Below are positions 11,842-20,452 of a stretch of DNA of 64,000 bases, piece after piece (the stretch's first letter is position 1; every line of letters begins with the position of its first letter). The notes under the pieces are model-generated. The model made no database searches, was not told where the DNA came from, and saw only the letters and a list, made by a program, of their open reading frames with translations. Made by a program: the position numbers and the translations under genes. Source of the stretch: Saccharopolyspora ipomoeae (GTDB lineage: Bacteria; Actinomycetota; Actinomycetes; Mycobacteriales; Pseudonocardiaceae); the NCBI RefSeq assembly GCF_029952525.1, contig NZ_JASAOF010000003.1, positions 372,001 through 436,000 on the forward strand, written 5' to 3'.

Positions 11842-13371
11842 TCACGCCAGTTCGTCGCGGAGGACTCGTTTGAGGAGTTTTCCGGAACTGTTGCGAGGGA
11901 GGTCGTCGACGAAGCGGATCTGCTTGGGGATCTTGAACCCGGCCAGCGCGTTTCGGGCGTGGTCGAGGAGTTCCTGCTCGGTGATCTCGGCCTTGGTGAC
12001 GACGACGGCCGCGATCCGCTCGATCCACTTCGGGTCCGGGACCGCGATGACGGCGACCTCCGCGACCGCCGGGTGCGTGTAGAGGGCGTCCTCGACCTCG
12101 CGGGAGGCGACCAGCACGCCCCCGGTGTTGATCACGTCCTTGATCCGGTCGACGACGAAGCAGTACCCGGCTTCGTCGCGTCGCACCAGGTCACCGGAGT
12201 GGAACCAGCCGCCGCGGAAGACCTCCTCGGTCTCCTCCGGCTTGTCCCAGTACCCCGTGCACAGCTGCGGCGAGCGGTAGACGATCTCGCCGAGCTCGCC
12301 CGGCGCGACCTCCTCGCCCTGGTCGTCGACGACCTTGGCCTCCACGAACAGCACCGGCCGACCGGCCGAGTCCGGCCGCTCGTCGTGCTCCTCCGGTCGC
12401 AGCACGGTCGCCAGCGGCGCGATCTCGGACTGCCCGAAGCAGTTGTAGAAACCCAGTTCCGGGAGCTGCTCGCGGAGTCGCCGCAGCACGGGACCGGGCA
12501 TGATCGACGCCCCGTAGTAGGCCTTGCGCAGGGACTTCAGGTCGCGGGTCGCGAACTCCGCGTGGTTGGCAAGCGCCACCCACACCGTCGGCGCCGCGAA
12601 GAAGGACGTCACCTTCTCGCTCTCGACGCGGCGCAGGATGTCGGCCGGATCGGGCACTTCGACGAGGAGGTTGCGCGCCCCGATCATCAGGTGCGGCAGC
12701 AGGAACACGTGCATCTGCGCCGAGTGGTACAGCGGCATCACGTGCAGCGGCAGGTCGCCCTCGTCGAAGTCCAGCGCCTGCAGGCACGAAACGTACTCGT
12801 GCAGCAGCGCCCGGTGCGTCATCATCGCGCCCTTCGGCAGCGACGTCGTGCCCGAGGTGTAGAGCAGCTGCACCAGATCGTCATCGGCGACCTCGACGTC
12901 GATGGCAGGAACGTTCCCCTCAACGCTGCGCGACAGCAAGGATCCCTTCGCGTCGCGCAGCGGGATGACCTGCTGCAGGGAACTTTCCTCCCGCACCTCG
13001 TCGACGTTGCCGGCCAACGCGGGATCGACCAGCGCGAGGGAACTTCCCGACTGCGCGAGGAGGTAGGAGAGTTCCCCTCCGGTCAGGTTGTAGTTGATCG
13101 GCACGTGCACCAAGCCCGCCCTGGCACAGGCCAGGAAACCGATCAGGTAGGCGTCGGAGTTCTTGCCGTAGGCCGCGATCCGATCGCCCTTGACCGCCCC
13201 GGCCTCCAGCAGGAACCCGGCGGCCCGGCTGACCGCGGCGTCGAGCTCGGCGTAGCTCCAGACCCGCTCGTGACCACCGGAATCGACGAACCGCAGCGCC
13301 TCCCGATCGCCCACGCGCGCAGCGCTCCGCCGCACCACGTCCGCGACCGCACTCCCCCGAAGCTCCACCAT
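11842..13371 (-). CDS. Fatty-acid--CoA ligase / AMP-dependent acyl-CoA synthetase
   Basis: This ANL-superfamily enzyme activates a carboxylic acid to acyl-AMP and then acyl-CoA. Motifs: P-loop YTSGTTSLPKGAMMTH, A5 region FYNCFGQSEIAP, HSGDLVRRDEAGYCFVVDRIKD, and the C-terminal catalytic lysine in NSSGKLLKRVLRDELA. The 509-residue length is normal. The ATG at 13371 follows GGGAGG by four bases; the upstream Met at 13383 overlaps that site and is unlikely. Between the N-terminal part and the P-loop, the DNA carries four copies of a GGGAACTTCC-like element. It points away from the TetR gene. Chain-length preference is not evident. Confidence 0.92.
   Translation of the reverse strand: MVELRGSAVADVVRRSAARVGDREALRFVDSGGHERVWSYAELDAAVSRAAGFLLEAGAVKGDRIAAYGKNSDAYLIGFLACARAGLVHVPINYNLTGGELSYLLAQSGSSLALVDPALAGNVDEVREESSLQQVIPLRDAKGSLLSRSVEGNVPAIDVEVADDDLVQLLYTSGTTSLPKGAMMTHRALLHEYVSCLQALDFDEGDLPLHVMPLYHSAQMHVFLLPHLMIGARNLLVEVPDPADILRRVESEKVTSFFAAPTVWVALANHAEFATRDLKSLRKAYYGASIMPGPVLRRLREQLPELGFYNCFGQSEIAPLATVLRPEEHDERPDSAGRPVLFVEAKVVDDQGEEVAPGELGEIVYRSPQLCTGYWDKPEETEEVFRGGWFHSGDLVRRDEAGYCFVVDRIKDVINTGGVLVASREVEDALYTHPAVAEVAVIAVPDPKWIERIAAVVVTKAEITEQELLDHARNALAGFKIPKQIRFVDDLPRNSSGKLLKRVLRDELA
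12904..13081. repeat. Four GGAANNTTCC-type elements inside the acyl-CoA synthetase gene
   Basis: Degenerate members of the dispersed family appear at 12904-12924 (GGCAGGAACGTTCCCCTCA), 12978-12997 (GGGAACTTTCCTCCCGCACC), 13036-13050 (GGGAACTTCCC) and 13063-13081 (GGAGAGTTCCCC). They encode short Gly/Ser/Pro-rich pieces (EGNVP, ESSL, GSSLAL) without breaking the frame. Confidence 0.55.
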
Positions 13372-13532
13372 CAGTCCTCCCACGCCATCGTGTGAGGCCA
13401 GACACTAACCCGGCAAACCGGTCGGCACTAGACGCCGGCGAGCTCGGACGGCCACACCTCCTCGCCGGGGCACGCCACTGTCGGAAATCACCGGAGGCAG
13501 CCGTGGCGCTTCCGTTCAGGAGCAGCGGCGAA

Positions 13533-14066
13533 TCAGCTGGCCAGGGCTGCTCGGGCGGCTGCGAGGGCGGCGTCGCGGAAGTCGTCGGTGGGGGCGTCGG
13601 TCATGGCGCAGTCCTGGAGCCCGCCGACGGCGACGGTGGCCTTGGCGATCTCGGCCGGTGAGGCATCGGTTCCCACCAGCAGCGCGTAGACGCGGTCCCG
13701 CCAGGACAGGAGCTGCTCCACGACGTCCAGCTGGGCCAGCGCTCCGGCGTCGCGCACGATGAACTCGAAGATCTTCCGGTGCCGCAGCACGATCTCGAAG
13801 TAGTCCGCGAGGAACCGTCCCGCGTCGAGGGGCTCGGCCTCGCGTTCGGCCAGCAGGACCTCGACGTCGTCGACGAAGGGCTGCACGATGCCGCGCATCA
13901 GGTCGGTCTTCGACGGGAAGTGGTAGTAGAGCGCGGCTTTGGTGATGCCGAGACGTTCCGCGACCTCGCGCAGGCTGGTCTTGTCGTACCCCTGGCGCGC
14001 GAACAGCTCGGCGGCGACCTCGCGGATCTCCGATCGCGTGTCGACCCTGGCCCTCGGCATCGGCAT
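13533..14066 (-). CDS. TetR-family repressor
   Basis: This 177-residue regulator has an N-terminal TetR helix-turn-helix (AAELFARQGYDKTSLREVAERLGITKAALYYHFPSK) and a helical ligand-binding C-terminal domain. It is divergent from a FAD monooxygenase gene and the 80-bp gap carries two operator-like boxes, so it most likely represses both genes until a small molecule binds. This layout is typical of self-regulated detoxification pairs; the inducer is not predictable. Confidence 0.9.
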   Translation of the reverse strand: MPMPRARVDTRSEIREVAAELFARQGYDKTSLREVAERLGITKAALYYHFPSKTDLMRGIVQPFVDDVEVLLAEREAEPLDAGRFLADYFEIVLRHRKIFEFIVRDAGALAQLDVVEQLLSWRDRVYALLVGTDASPAEIAKATVAVGGLQDCAMTDAPTDDFRDAALAAARAALAS

Positions 14067-14091
14067 CCTCCTCCAGCGGAAAACCCTACTG

Positions 14092-14126
14092 CTTGCCGAC
14101 CGGTAAGCTACTTGTCGACCGGTAAG
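14092..14126. promoter_or_regulatory. Twin TetR operator-like boxes
   Basis: CTTGCCGACCGGTAAG (14092-14107) and CTTGTCGACCGGTAAG (14111-14126) differ at one base, repeat directly with a 19-bp period, and are each imperfect palindromes. They lie in the divergent gap, 22-56 bp before the monooxygenase start, where a repressor would block RNA polymerase. Confidence 0.75.
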
Positions 14127-14147
14127 TAAGCGCGCTAGCGTGGGTTC

Positions 14148-15365
14148 ATGGCCAAAACAGTCCTGATCTCGGGTGCGAGCATCGCCGGCCCCGCGCTGGC
14201 GTTCTGGCTGGACAAGTGGGGTTTCCGGCCGACCGTGGTGGAGCGGGCGCCGGGGATCCGCGACGGCGGCTACGCCATCGACGTCCGGGGCGCGGCCATC
14301 GAGGTGGCCGAGCGGATGGGCATCCTCGACGAGATCCGCGCGGCCCGGACCGGGATGCGCGGGCTGTCCCTGACCCGCGCCGACGGTCGTTCGTTCGCCG
14401 ACATCGACATGTCACGGCTGGGCACCGCGGAGGGCGACGTCGAGCTCATGCGCGGCACGCTGGCCAAGCTCATCCACGAACGCACCGACGGCATCGAGCA
14501 CCTGTTCGGCGATTCGATCGTCGACCTCACCGAGCACCCCGGCGGCGTCCAGGTGACCTTCGAGCACCACCCGCCGCGCGAGTTCGACCTGGTGGTCGGC
14601 GCCGACGGACTGCACTCGAACGTCCGGCGACTCGCCTTCGGCCCGGAGGAGAACTTCCGCCGCCACCTCGGCTACCACGTGTCGATCTTCAGCACGGACA
14701 ACATCCTCGGCCTGGACCGCTGGACTGCGCTGTTCAACGAACCCGGCCGGATGGCGGGCTCCTATCGCGCGCAGACCGATCGAGGCGCGAAGGGGATCCT
14801 TTCGTTCGCCTCACCGGAGTTGGCTTTCGACCCGCGCGACGTGGCGAGTCAGCTCGCCCTGCTCGACGATGCCTTCAGCGGGATGGGAGGAATCGTCCCG
14901 CAGCTGCTCAACGCCGCCCGGGAAGCACCGGACTTCTACTTCGACTCGGTCGCGCAGATCCACCTCGACCGCTGGTCACGCGGCCGCGCCGTGCTGCTCG
15001 GCGACGCGGGGTACTGCCCGTCACCGCTGTCCGGCCAGGGATCGAGCCTCGCACTGGTGGGCGCCTACGTGCTGGCCGCCGAACTCCGCGACAGCGAGGG
15101 GAACCACTCGCTCGCCTTCGACCGCTACGAGAACCGGATGCGCGACTTCGTGCGCCAGAACCAGAAACTCGCCCCCGACGGCGCCAAGATCCTCATCCCG
15201 AAAACCCGAGCGTCCCTGCACCTCCGCAACGGACTCCTCCGCCTCGCACCCCACCTCCCGAAGAGCATCACCGTCCTGCAGCAGACCCAAACAGCGGCCA
15301 ACGCAATCGATCTGCCGCCGGAAGACGTCAGCGGTCGAAGCGATCCGACTTCACGGCATCGATGA
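14148..15365 (+). CDS. FAD-dependent monooxygenase (TetX-like)
   Basis: A complete 405-residue class A flavoprotein monooxygenase. The N-terminal FAD fold is clear (VLISGASIAGPALAFWLDKWG and VVERAP), followed by the DG motif (FDLVVGADGLHSNVRRLAF) and the GDAGYCPSPLSGQGSSLAL motif. Family members hydroxylate antibiotics, polyketides or other aromatics; TetX inactivates tetracyclines. Control by the adjacent TetR gene suggests an inducible detoxification role. The C-terminal 40 residues are polar and the last 38 bp overlap the 3' end of the DUF397 gene on the other strand. Confidence 0.88.
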   Translation: MAKTVLISGASIAGPALAFWLDKWGFRPTVVERAPGIRDGGYAIDVRGAAIEVAERMGILDEIRAARTGMRGLSLTRADGRSFADIDMSRLGTAEGDVELMRGTLAKLIHERTDGIEHLFGDSIVDLTEHPGGVQVTFEHHPPREFDLVVGADGLHSNVRRLAFGPEENFRRHLGYHVSIFSTDNILGLDRWTALFNEPGRMAGSYRAQTDRGAKGILSFASPELAFDPRDVASQLALLDDAFSGMGGIVPQLLNAAREAPDFYFDSVAQIHLDRWSRGRAVLLGDAGYCPSPLSGQGSSLALVGAYVLAAELRDSEGNHSLAFDRYENRMRDFVRQNQKLAPDGAKILIPKTRASLHLRNGLLRLAPHLPKSITVLQQTQTAANAIDLPPEDVSGRSDPTSRHR

Positions 15366-15528
15366 ACAATCGCCACTGCCGCGAGGATGCGGTGAAGTAC
15401 CCGGCGCCGACGTTCTTCGAATCCCGGACCGCAGCACCGGAATCGACCGCGCCGACCTCTACGCAGCTCACCTGGTGCCCGGAGTGACTGGATTTTCGCC
15501 ATCCGACTGGTAACGCTCGATTCTGCAT
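15328..15528 (-). CDS. DUF397 protein
   Basis: This 66-residue protein has the full DUF397 pattern: GWRKSSHSG, then SCVEVG, then AVRDSKN, and an end with WRLFIDAVKSDRFD. These proteins are nearly always coded just after an XRE regulator of the WhiJ type in Streptomyces and relatives and are thought to be its partner or antagonist. GGAGG stands before the ATG. The start lies 61 bp inside the end of the upstream XRE gene, an unusually long overlap, and the stop overlaps the monooxygenase gene tail to tail. Confidence 0.88.
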   Translation of the reverse strand: MQNRALPVGWRKSSHSGHQVSCVEVGAVDSGAAVRDSKNVGAGYFTASSRQWRLFIDAVKSDRFDR

Positions 15529-16379
15529 GTCCCCTCCAGCTCATCGGAGATCGTGGCGATCAACCTCGCTGAGGTTTCTTCATCCATCGCCACCTCCTGA
15601 AGGGTATCGACCGCACGTCGGTACGCAGCTACTTCTTTGGCATGCAAGAACGCTCCAGACGCGAAGTGCTCCAGGTGAACGATCGGATCGCCCTTGGGGA
15701 ACTCGAAGAGGATGAACGCACCAGCATGCGCCGGATGCCACCGCTCGGAAACAGCAGGCAGAACGATGATCGTCACGTTCGGAAGTTCTGCCGCCTTGAG
15801 CAGGTGACGGAGCTGGTCGACCATGACCTCCGCTCCACCGATCCGCTGTCGCAGCGCGACTTCCGAGACGATCGCAACAAGGTTGGGAGCACCCTTGCGG
15901 TTGAGGATCGCTGCCCTCCCTACGCGCAACGCCACGCGCGCTTCGAGGTCCGCACCTGGAACCTCGCCCATGATGGCCCGCGCGTAGTCGGCCGTCTGAA
16001 GAAGTCCTGGGACGATGTTCGTCTCGACATCGACGATTCGTGTGGCGATGCGTTCGAACTCGATGACGGTCATCAACTCGCGCCGCAGACCGTTCACTCC
16101 GGTTTCCAACCAGTTCGACTGCTCCGCACCACGCGCCAGCTCGACGAGCTCCGAGTACCTCTGCCCTGCCACCCCGAGCGTTGCGAGCAGCTGTGCGGCG
16201 TCCTCGGGACGTGGCGAGCGCGTCCCGGTTTCATACCGTGAAATCGATACATGGCTGACGCCGATGCGTGCGGCGAGTTCGTGCTGCGTCAAACCGGCCT
16301 CAATCCGACATTCTCGGAGTTCCGCACCGAGCGCCCGAGCCTTTGGCGTGTGCTCTGATTTTCCAACCACGAAAATCAC
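15468..16379 (-). CDS. XRE-family regulator with DUF5753 domain
   Basis: The N-terminus is a Cro/CI-type helix-turn-helix (LRECRIEAGLTQHELAARIGVSHVSISRYETGTRSP), followed by a DUF5753-like domain (FERIATRIVDVETNIVPGLLQTADYARAIM, then LPAVSERWHPAHAGAFILFEFP). The 303-residue length with a GTG start at 16379, preceded by AGAGGG, matches the family; the frame is open to 16544. It pairs with the DUF397 gene downstream. Such pairs influence development and antibiotic production in Streptomyces. It is divergent from two small genes, which may be its targets. Confidence 0.88.
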   Translation of the reverse strand: MIFVVGKSEHTPKARALGAELRECRIEAGLTQHELAARIGVSHVSISRYETGTRSPRPEDAAQLLATLGVAGQRYSELVELARGAEQSNWLETGVNGLRRELMTVIEFERIATRIVDVETNIVPGLLQTADYARAIMGEVPGADLEARVALRVGRAAILNRKGAPNLVAIVSEVALRQRIGGAEVMVDQLRHLLKAAELPNVTIIVLPAVSERWHPAHAGAFILFEFPKGDPIVHLEHFASGAFLHAKEVAAYRRAVDTLQEVAMDEETSARLIATISDELEGTCRIERYQSDGENPVTPGTR

Positions 16380-16452
16380 AGTAGCCCTCTGACCTGCAGA
16401 ATTAATCCCTCCATCGGGTAATTGATCACCGCTGTGTACCGACGGGAGACTC

Positions 16453-16462
16453 TTACCGGTAA
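16453..16462. promoter_or_regulatory. TTACCGGTAA palindrome before the small zinc-ribbon gene
   Basis: A perfect 10-bp palindrome 17 bp before the start at 16479, in a gap that is AT-rich for this genome. It is a candidate operator for the divergent XRE regulator. It shares ACCGGTAA with the TetR boxes at 14092-14126, which may be chance. Confidence 0.45.
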
Positions 16463-16478
16463 ATCTGAAAGGAGTCCG

Positions 16479-16691
16479 ATGTATCCGTTCCACTGGGTGC
16501 CGTGCGAGGGGCGGCGGCACGCGAGTCTCGACGAGCACCCGCACGGTCGCTCGTACCCGACCGGGACCGAGGTCACGACGTTGTGCGGGCAGGAGTTGAC
16601 CGCGGAGAACAGCGAGTTCGGCTGGTTCTGGGACACCTGCCCGACCTGCTACCGGGAAGCGCTTCGCCTGGCGGGGATTCCGGCGCGATGA
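16479..16691 (+). CDS. Small zinc-ribbon-like protein
   Basis: This 70-residue protein starts MYPFHWVPCEGRRHAS and ends with TLCGQEL and WDTCPTCYREALRLAG. The His and Cys residues, including a CPTC knuckle, suggest a metal-binding ribbon. AAAGGAG lies four bases before the ATG, a strong ribosome site. It overlaps the next gene by four bases (ATGA) and is divergent from the XRE-DUF397 pair. The function is unknown. Confidence 0.75.
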   Translation: MYPFHWVPCEGRRHASLDEHPHGRSYPTGTEVTTLCGQELTAENSEFGWFWDTCPTCYREALRLAGIPAR

Positions 16692-16957
16692 CCAAGCAGT
16701 CCACGGCGCTGGCCGTGCGCCTCCGCCAAGCCCAGTGGCTCCTCGACGAACTCGCCTTCGACGCCGGCTCCGACCGCCTCGACGCCCACCAGATCGCCGA
16801 AGCCGTCGTCACCCTCTCCCAGCTCAACGCCCTGCTCAGCGGCGTTCACGCCACCATCGTCAGCGGGGTGGGTGGCGAAGTTTTCATGAAAACTTCCACC
16901 ATCACCGAAACCGCCTGCGAATCACGGAAACGATCCGAGGTGGCCGACGACCACTAG
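16688..16957 (+). CDS. Small helical protein of unknown function
   Basis: This 89-residue protein is translationally coupled to the zinc-ribbon gene (ATGA overlap). Residues 5-60 look like two amphipathic helices (ALAVRLRQAQWLLDELAF and HQIAEAVVTLSQLNALL). The last 30 codons include a 20-bp palindrome that encodes EVFMKTS, so the original C-terminus may have been altered by insertion of that repeat. The stop overlaps the 3' end of the hydrolase gene by four bases. Confidence 0.65.
   Translation: MTKQSTALAVRLRQAQWLLDELAFDAGSDRLDAHQIAEAVVTLSQLNALLSGVHATIVSGVGGEVFMKTSTITETACESRKRSEVADDH
16877..16896. repeat. GTTTTCATGAAAAC palindrome inside a small gene
   Basis: GAAGTTTTCATGAAAACTTC is a perfect 20-bp palindrome, identical to the third copy at 1311-1330. 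It lies about 60 bp before the stop of the small helical-protein gene, 15.5 kb from the main cluster. Confidence 0.85.
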
Positions 16958-17727
16958 CTTCGCCAGAAGCCGCGCAGCTTGTCGTTGACCACGTCCGCGC
17001 GCTGGCTGTGCGGCCAGTGCGAAGCACCGGGAACACGCAGCAGCTCGGCACCGATCCGCTGCGCCGTGACGCGGGCGCACTCCATGATCGGTTCGCCACC
17101 GTTGTCCCGGTAGGCCTGCGGCGCGACGTCCCAGGTTCCCGTGATCACCAAGGCCGGTTTCACCCGGGACAAGTCCTCAACCGGAATGGGAGCTTCCCAC
17201 GTCGGCAGCTCGTTGAGGGCCGTGCGCGTGGCGCGGACGAGCTCCGGAGTGGCGTCCGGCGCCGGGAAACCGACGGATTCGTAGTTGAGCCGCACCAGAT
17301 CTTCGTCCGGGATCTCAGCGGGCACCGCGGCGAGCGCGGCGCGGTTGCGTCGAATCGCCTCGGCCACGACCGGCACGTCGGCGGCAACCTGGAAGCAGGC
17401 GGGCTCGATCAGGGTCAGCGACCGCACCGCTTCCGGGTTGCGCAGCGCGGCGAGCATCGCGACCACGCCGCCCGACGAATGCCCGAGCAGATGGGCTCCC
17501 TCACCCAACAGCTCGGCGATGTCCTCGGCGTCGCGGCGGTAGTCGCTGCGGTCGACGTCCGGGCTGCCGCCGTAGCCGCGACGGTCCGGCAGCACCAGCC
17601 GGAACTCGTCGGCCAGCTCGCGTTGCGCGCCGAACCCGAAGGCGCGTTGCCCTGCTTCGGTCCCGGACCCGTGCACCAGCACGACTCGGTCCCCTTCACC
17701 GACCTCGGCCACATGAAGCACACCCAT
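16954..17727 (-). CDS. Alpha/beta-fold hydrolase
   Basis: This 257-residue serine hydrolase has the oxyanion region VVLVHGSG, the nucleophile elbow LLGHSSGG, a late acid in ALVITGTWD and a C-terminal His in PGASHWPHSQR. The fold is that of esterases and haloalkane-dehalogenase relatives; the substrate is unknown. It follows mnmA on the same strand with a 57-bp gap. It has no signal peptide, so it is cytoplasmic. Confidence 0.88.
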   Translation of the reverse strand: MGVLHVAEVGEGDRVVLVHGSGTEAGQRAFGFGAQRELADEFRLVLPDRRGYGGSPDVDRSDYRRDAEDIAELLGEGAHLLGHSSGGVVAMLAALRNPEAVRSLTLIEPACFQVAADVPVVAEAIRRNRAALAAVPAEIPDEDLVRLNYESVGFPAPDATPELVRATRTALNELPTWEAPIPVEDLSRVKPALVITGTWDVAPQAYRDNGGEPIMECARVTAQRIGAELLRVPGASHWPHSQRADVVNDKLRGFWRS

Positions 17728-17784
17728 GCGTGAAGGGTGGCACGATCCCGTCGGGGGCGTGGACTTCGTCGGGAAACTCGCCCA

Positions 17785-18873
17785 TCAACGGGTCGACGAG
17801 ATGATCCCGCTGCCGAGGACGAGGTCTCCGGCTTCGTCCGGGCGGTAGAGGACGACCGCCTGGCCCGGGGCGACGCCCTGGAGCTCCTGGCGGAGCTGGA
17901 TCTTGAGGTGCTCGCCGTCGAACTCGGCGACCGCGTCGGCCGTGCCGCCGTGGGCGCGGACCTGGACGACGCACTCGGTCGGGCCGTCGAGCGGCTGCTC
18001 CGACGGCCAGATCGGGCGCTTCGCGTCGATCTCGGTGACCGCCAGGCGATCGCGGGAACCGACCTTCACCGTGCCCGAAACCGGTTCCAGGGACAGCACG
18101 TAGCGCGGTTTCCCGTCCAGGGCGGGGGCGTCGATCCCGAGGCCCTTGCGCTGGCCGATCGTGAAGCCGTGCACGCCGGTGTGCTCGCCGAGCACCGCAC
18201 CGGTCTCCTCGTCGACCAGCTGACCGGGGGTCTGGCCGAGCTTGTTCTCCAGGAAGCTCTTGGTGTCGCCGTCCGGGATGAAGCAGATGTCGTGGCTGTC
18301 GGGCTTCTTGGCGACCGCCAGGTCCTGCTCGGCGGCCTCCTCGCGGACCTCGGACTTCAGGGACCCGCCCAGCGGGAACATCGAGTGCCGCAGCTGCTCG
18401 GAGGTCAGCGACGCCAGCACGTACGACTGGTCCTTGCCCTCGTCACGGCTGCGGCGCAGCTCCGGAACACCGTCCACCGTGGACAGGCGGGCGTAGTGGC
18501 CGGTGCAGACCGCGTCGAAGCCCAGGGCCATCGCCTTCTCCAGCAACGCCTCGAACTTGATCTTCTCGTTGCAGGTCAGGCACGGGTTCGGGGTGCGGCC
18601 GGCCGCGTACTCGCCGACGAAGGTCTCGATGACCTCCTCGGTGAAGCGCTCGGCGAAGTCCCACACGTAGAACGGGATTCCCAGCAGGTCAGCGGCACGA
18701 CGCGCGTCGTGCGAGTCCTCGATCGTGCAGCACCCGCGCGCACCCGTGCGCAACGTCCCCGGCTTGGCCGACAGCGCCAGGTGCACCCCGACCACGTCGT
18801 GACCTGCGGCGACCGCCCGGGCCGCCGCGACCGCGGAGTCCACTCCACCGCTCATGGCCGCCAGCACTCGCAC
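17785..18873 (-). CDS. mnmA: tRNA-specific 2-thiouridylase
   Basis: MnmA thiolates U34 of Lys, Glu and Gln tRNAs with ATP and a persulfide sulfur. The 362-residue enzyme has the PP-loop SGGVDS (8-13) and the two catalytic cysteines, Cys98 in [12 protein letters not shown] and Cys197 in [10 protein letters not shown], matching Cys102 and Cys199 of E. coli. It begins three bases after the cysteine desulfurase stop, so sulfur donor and acceptor are made together. The same pair occurs in M. tuberculosis (Rv3024c-Rv3025c). Confidence 0.96.
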   Translation of the reverse strand: MRVLAAMSGGVDSAVAAARAVAAGHDVVGVHLALSAKPGTLRTGARGCCTIEDSHDARRAADLLGIPFYVWDFAERFTEEVIETFVGEYAAGRTPNPCLTCNEKIKFEALLEKAMALGFDAVCTGHYARLSTVDGVPELRRSRDEGKDQSYVLASLTSEQLRHSMFPLGGSLKSEVREEAAEQDLAVAKKPDSHDICFIPDGDTKSFLENKLGQTPGQLVDEETGAVLGEHTGVHGFTIGQRKGLGIDAPALDGKPRYVLSLEPVSGTVKVGSRDRLAVTEIDAKRPIWPSEQPLDGPTECVVQVRAHGGTADAVAEFDGEHLKIQLRQELQGVAPGQAVVLYRPDEAGDLVLGSGIISSTR

Positions 18874-18876
18874 GAC

Positions 18877-20103
18877 TCACACCTCCGTGGCGGCCGCGGC
18901 CGCCGAAGATCGGCGCAGCCCGGCCAGCCCGGCGCTGCGCGCTCGTTGCACCACCGGCCCGATGGCCTCGGTCAGTGCCTGTACATCGGCCGCGGTCGAG
19001 CTGTGCCCCAGGGAGAAGCGCAGCGACCCGCGCGCGGCCTTCGGATCGGCCCCCATCGCCAGCAGCACGTGGCTGGGCTCGGACACGCCCGCCGTGCACG
19101 CCGATCCGGTGGAGCACTCGATGCCCTTGGCGTCCAGCAGCATCAGCAGGCTGTCGCCCTCGCAGCCGGGGAACGTGAAGTGCGCGTTGCCCGGCAGCCG
19201 CGACGGCCCACCCGCGATGATCCCGTCCCCGGGATCGCCGTTGACCACCACGTCCGGCACCGCCGCCCGGACCCCGCTGATCAGCTCGTCGCGCAGCTTC
19301 GTCAGCTGCGGCGCGTGCGACTCGCGCTCGGCGACCGCTTCGCGCACCGCCGCGGCCAGCCCCAGCACGCTCGGGGTGTCCAGCGTCCCGGACCGCACCT
19401 CGCGCTCCTGCCCGCCGCCGTGCAGCACCGGAGTGCACTTGACGTCGCGGGACAGCAGCAGCACACCGGCGCCGTAGGGACCGCCGACCTTGTGGCCGGT
19501 CATCGTCAGCGCCGAGGCGCCCGAGGCCGCGAAGTCCACCGGCAGCGTCTCCACCGCCTGCACCGCGTCGGTGTGCAGGGGGATGCCGTGCCGGTCGGCG
19601 ATGGCGGCGAGCTCGGCGATGTCGTTGACCGTGCCGACCTCGTTGTTCGCCCACATCACCGTCGCCAGCGCCACATCGTCATCGCTGGTCAGGGCCGCCT
19701 CGAAGACCTCGGGGGTGATCCGGCCGAGCGCGTCGGCCTCCAGCCAGGTGACCTCGGCGCCCTCGTGCTCGGCCAGCCACTCCACGGCGTCGAGGACCGC
19801 GTGGTGCTCGACCGTGGCGGCCAGGATCCGACGGCGCGCCGGGTCGGCCGCGCGGCGCGCCCAGAAGATGCCCTTGACCGCGAGGTTGTCGCTCTCGGTG
19901 CCCCCGGCCGTGAACAGCACCTCCGAGGGCCGCGCGCCCAAGGCGTCGGCGATGTCCTCGCGGGACTCCTCGACCTGCCGCCGCGCCTGCCGACCCGAGG
20001 TGTGCAGGGACGAGGCGTTGCCGATCCGGGTCAACGCCTCGCTCATCGCGGCCACCGCTGCGGGCCGCATCGGGGTCGTAGCGGCGTGGTCGAGGTAAGT
20101 CAT
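18877..20103 (-). CDS. iscS: Cysteine desulfurase (IscS/NifS class)
   Basis: This PLP enzyme takes sulfur from cysteine as a persulfide for tRNA thiolation and Fe-S assembly. In 408 residues it has YLDHAATTP at the start, the PLP lysine at about 205 ([13 protein letters not shown]) and the persulfide Cys336 in STGSACTAG within a mobile loop. The adjacent mnmA makes tRNA 2-thiolation the clearest role. A 349-bp gap precedes it. Confidence 0.95.
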   Translation of the reverse strand: MTYLDHAATTPMRPAAVAAMSEALTRIGNASSLHTSGRQARRQVEESREDIADALGARPSEVLFTAGGTESDNLAVKGIFWARRAADPARRRILAATVEHHAVLDAVEWLAEHEGAEVTWLEADALGRITPEVFEAALTSDDDVALATVMWANNEVGTVNDIAELAAIADRHGIPLHTDAVQAVETLPVDFAASGASALTMTGHKVGGPYGAGVLLLSRDVKCTPVLHGGGQEREVRSGTLDTPSVLGLAAAVREAVAERESHAPQLTKLRDELISGVRAAVPDVVVNGDPGDGIIAGGPSRLPGNAHFTFPGCEGDSLLMLLDAKGIECSTGSACTAGVSEPSHVLLAMGADPKAARGSLRFSLGHSSTAADVQALTEAIGPVVQRARSAGLAGLRRSSAAAAATEV

Positions 20104-20452
20104 CGCTCATCCAGGGTAATGCAAGCCGCCCGCCACCTCCCCCGAGGTCCGACAGAAGACGCAGGTCAGACCGGTTCGACCCGCCCCGGCCGGACCAGCA
20201 TCACACGCCACCACCAGCGCACCCGGCCTCCGACCGACCACCCGGGGGCCTGCGGGGCGGGGCGGTCCTCATGAGAATTCCCCACCCCCGACCCCCGACC
20301 AGCAGCACCCATCCGACCCCGTCCGATCCTCGCAACCCGGCCGACGAAGCCCCGGCGTCGAAAACCGCGGTTTTCGTCGATCGAAAACCGCGGTTGCTGA
20401 CGTCGAGGCCGACCCCGTGTCATCGCCGGGGCAGTACGGATCGGTGCGTGGG
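20104..20452. other. Gene-free gap with GAAAACCGCGGTTTTC repeats
   Basis: No convincing gene is seen in this gap, which must hold the iscS promoter and the 3' flank of the acyltransferase gene. At 20359-20376 there is a perfect 18-bp palindrome (CGAAAACCGCGGTTTTCG), and CGAAAACCGCGGTT recurs at 20382-20395, 23 bp further on. Open frames crossing the gap read antisense into neighbours and lack ribosome sites. Confidence 0.7.
20359..20396. repeat. CGAAAACCGCGGTTTTCG palindrome and partial copy
   Basis: An 18-bp perfect palindrome is followed after a TCGAT spacer by a direct copy of its first 14 bases. Either could form a hairpin or a tandem protein-binding site. Confidence 0.75.

Noticed and set aside
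15328-16957. A classical toxin-antitoxin module
   Set aside because: The proteins match XRE/DUF397 regulators rather than known toxins; no nuclease or kinase motif is seen in the small genes.
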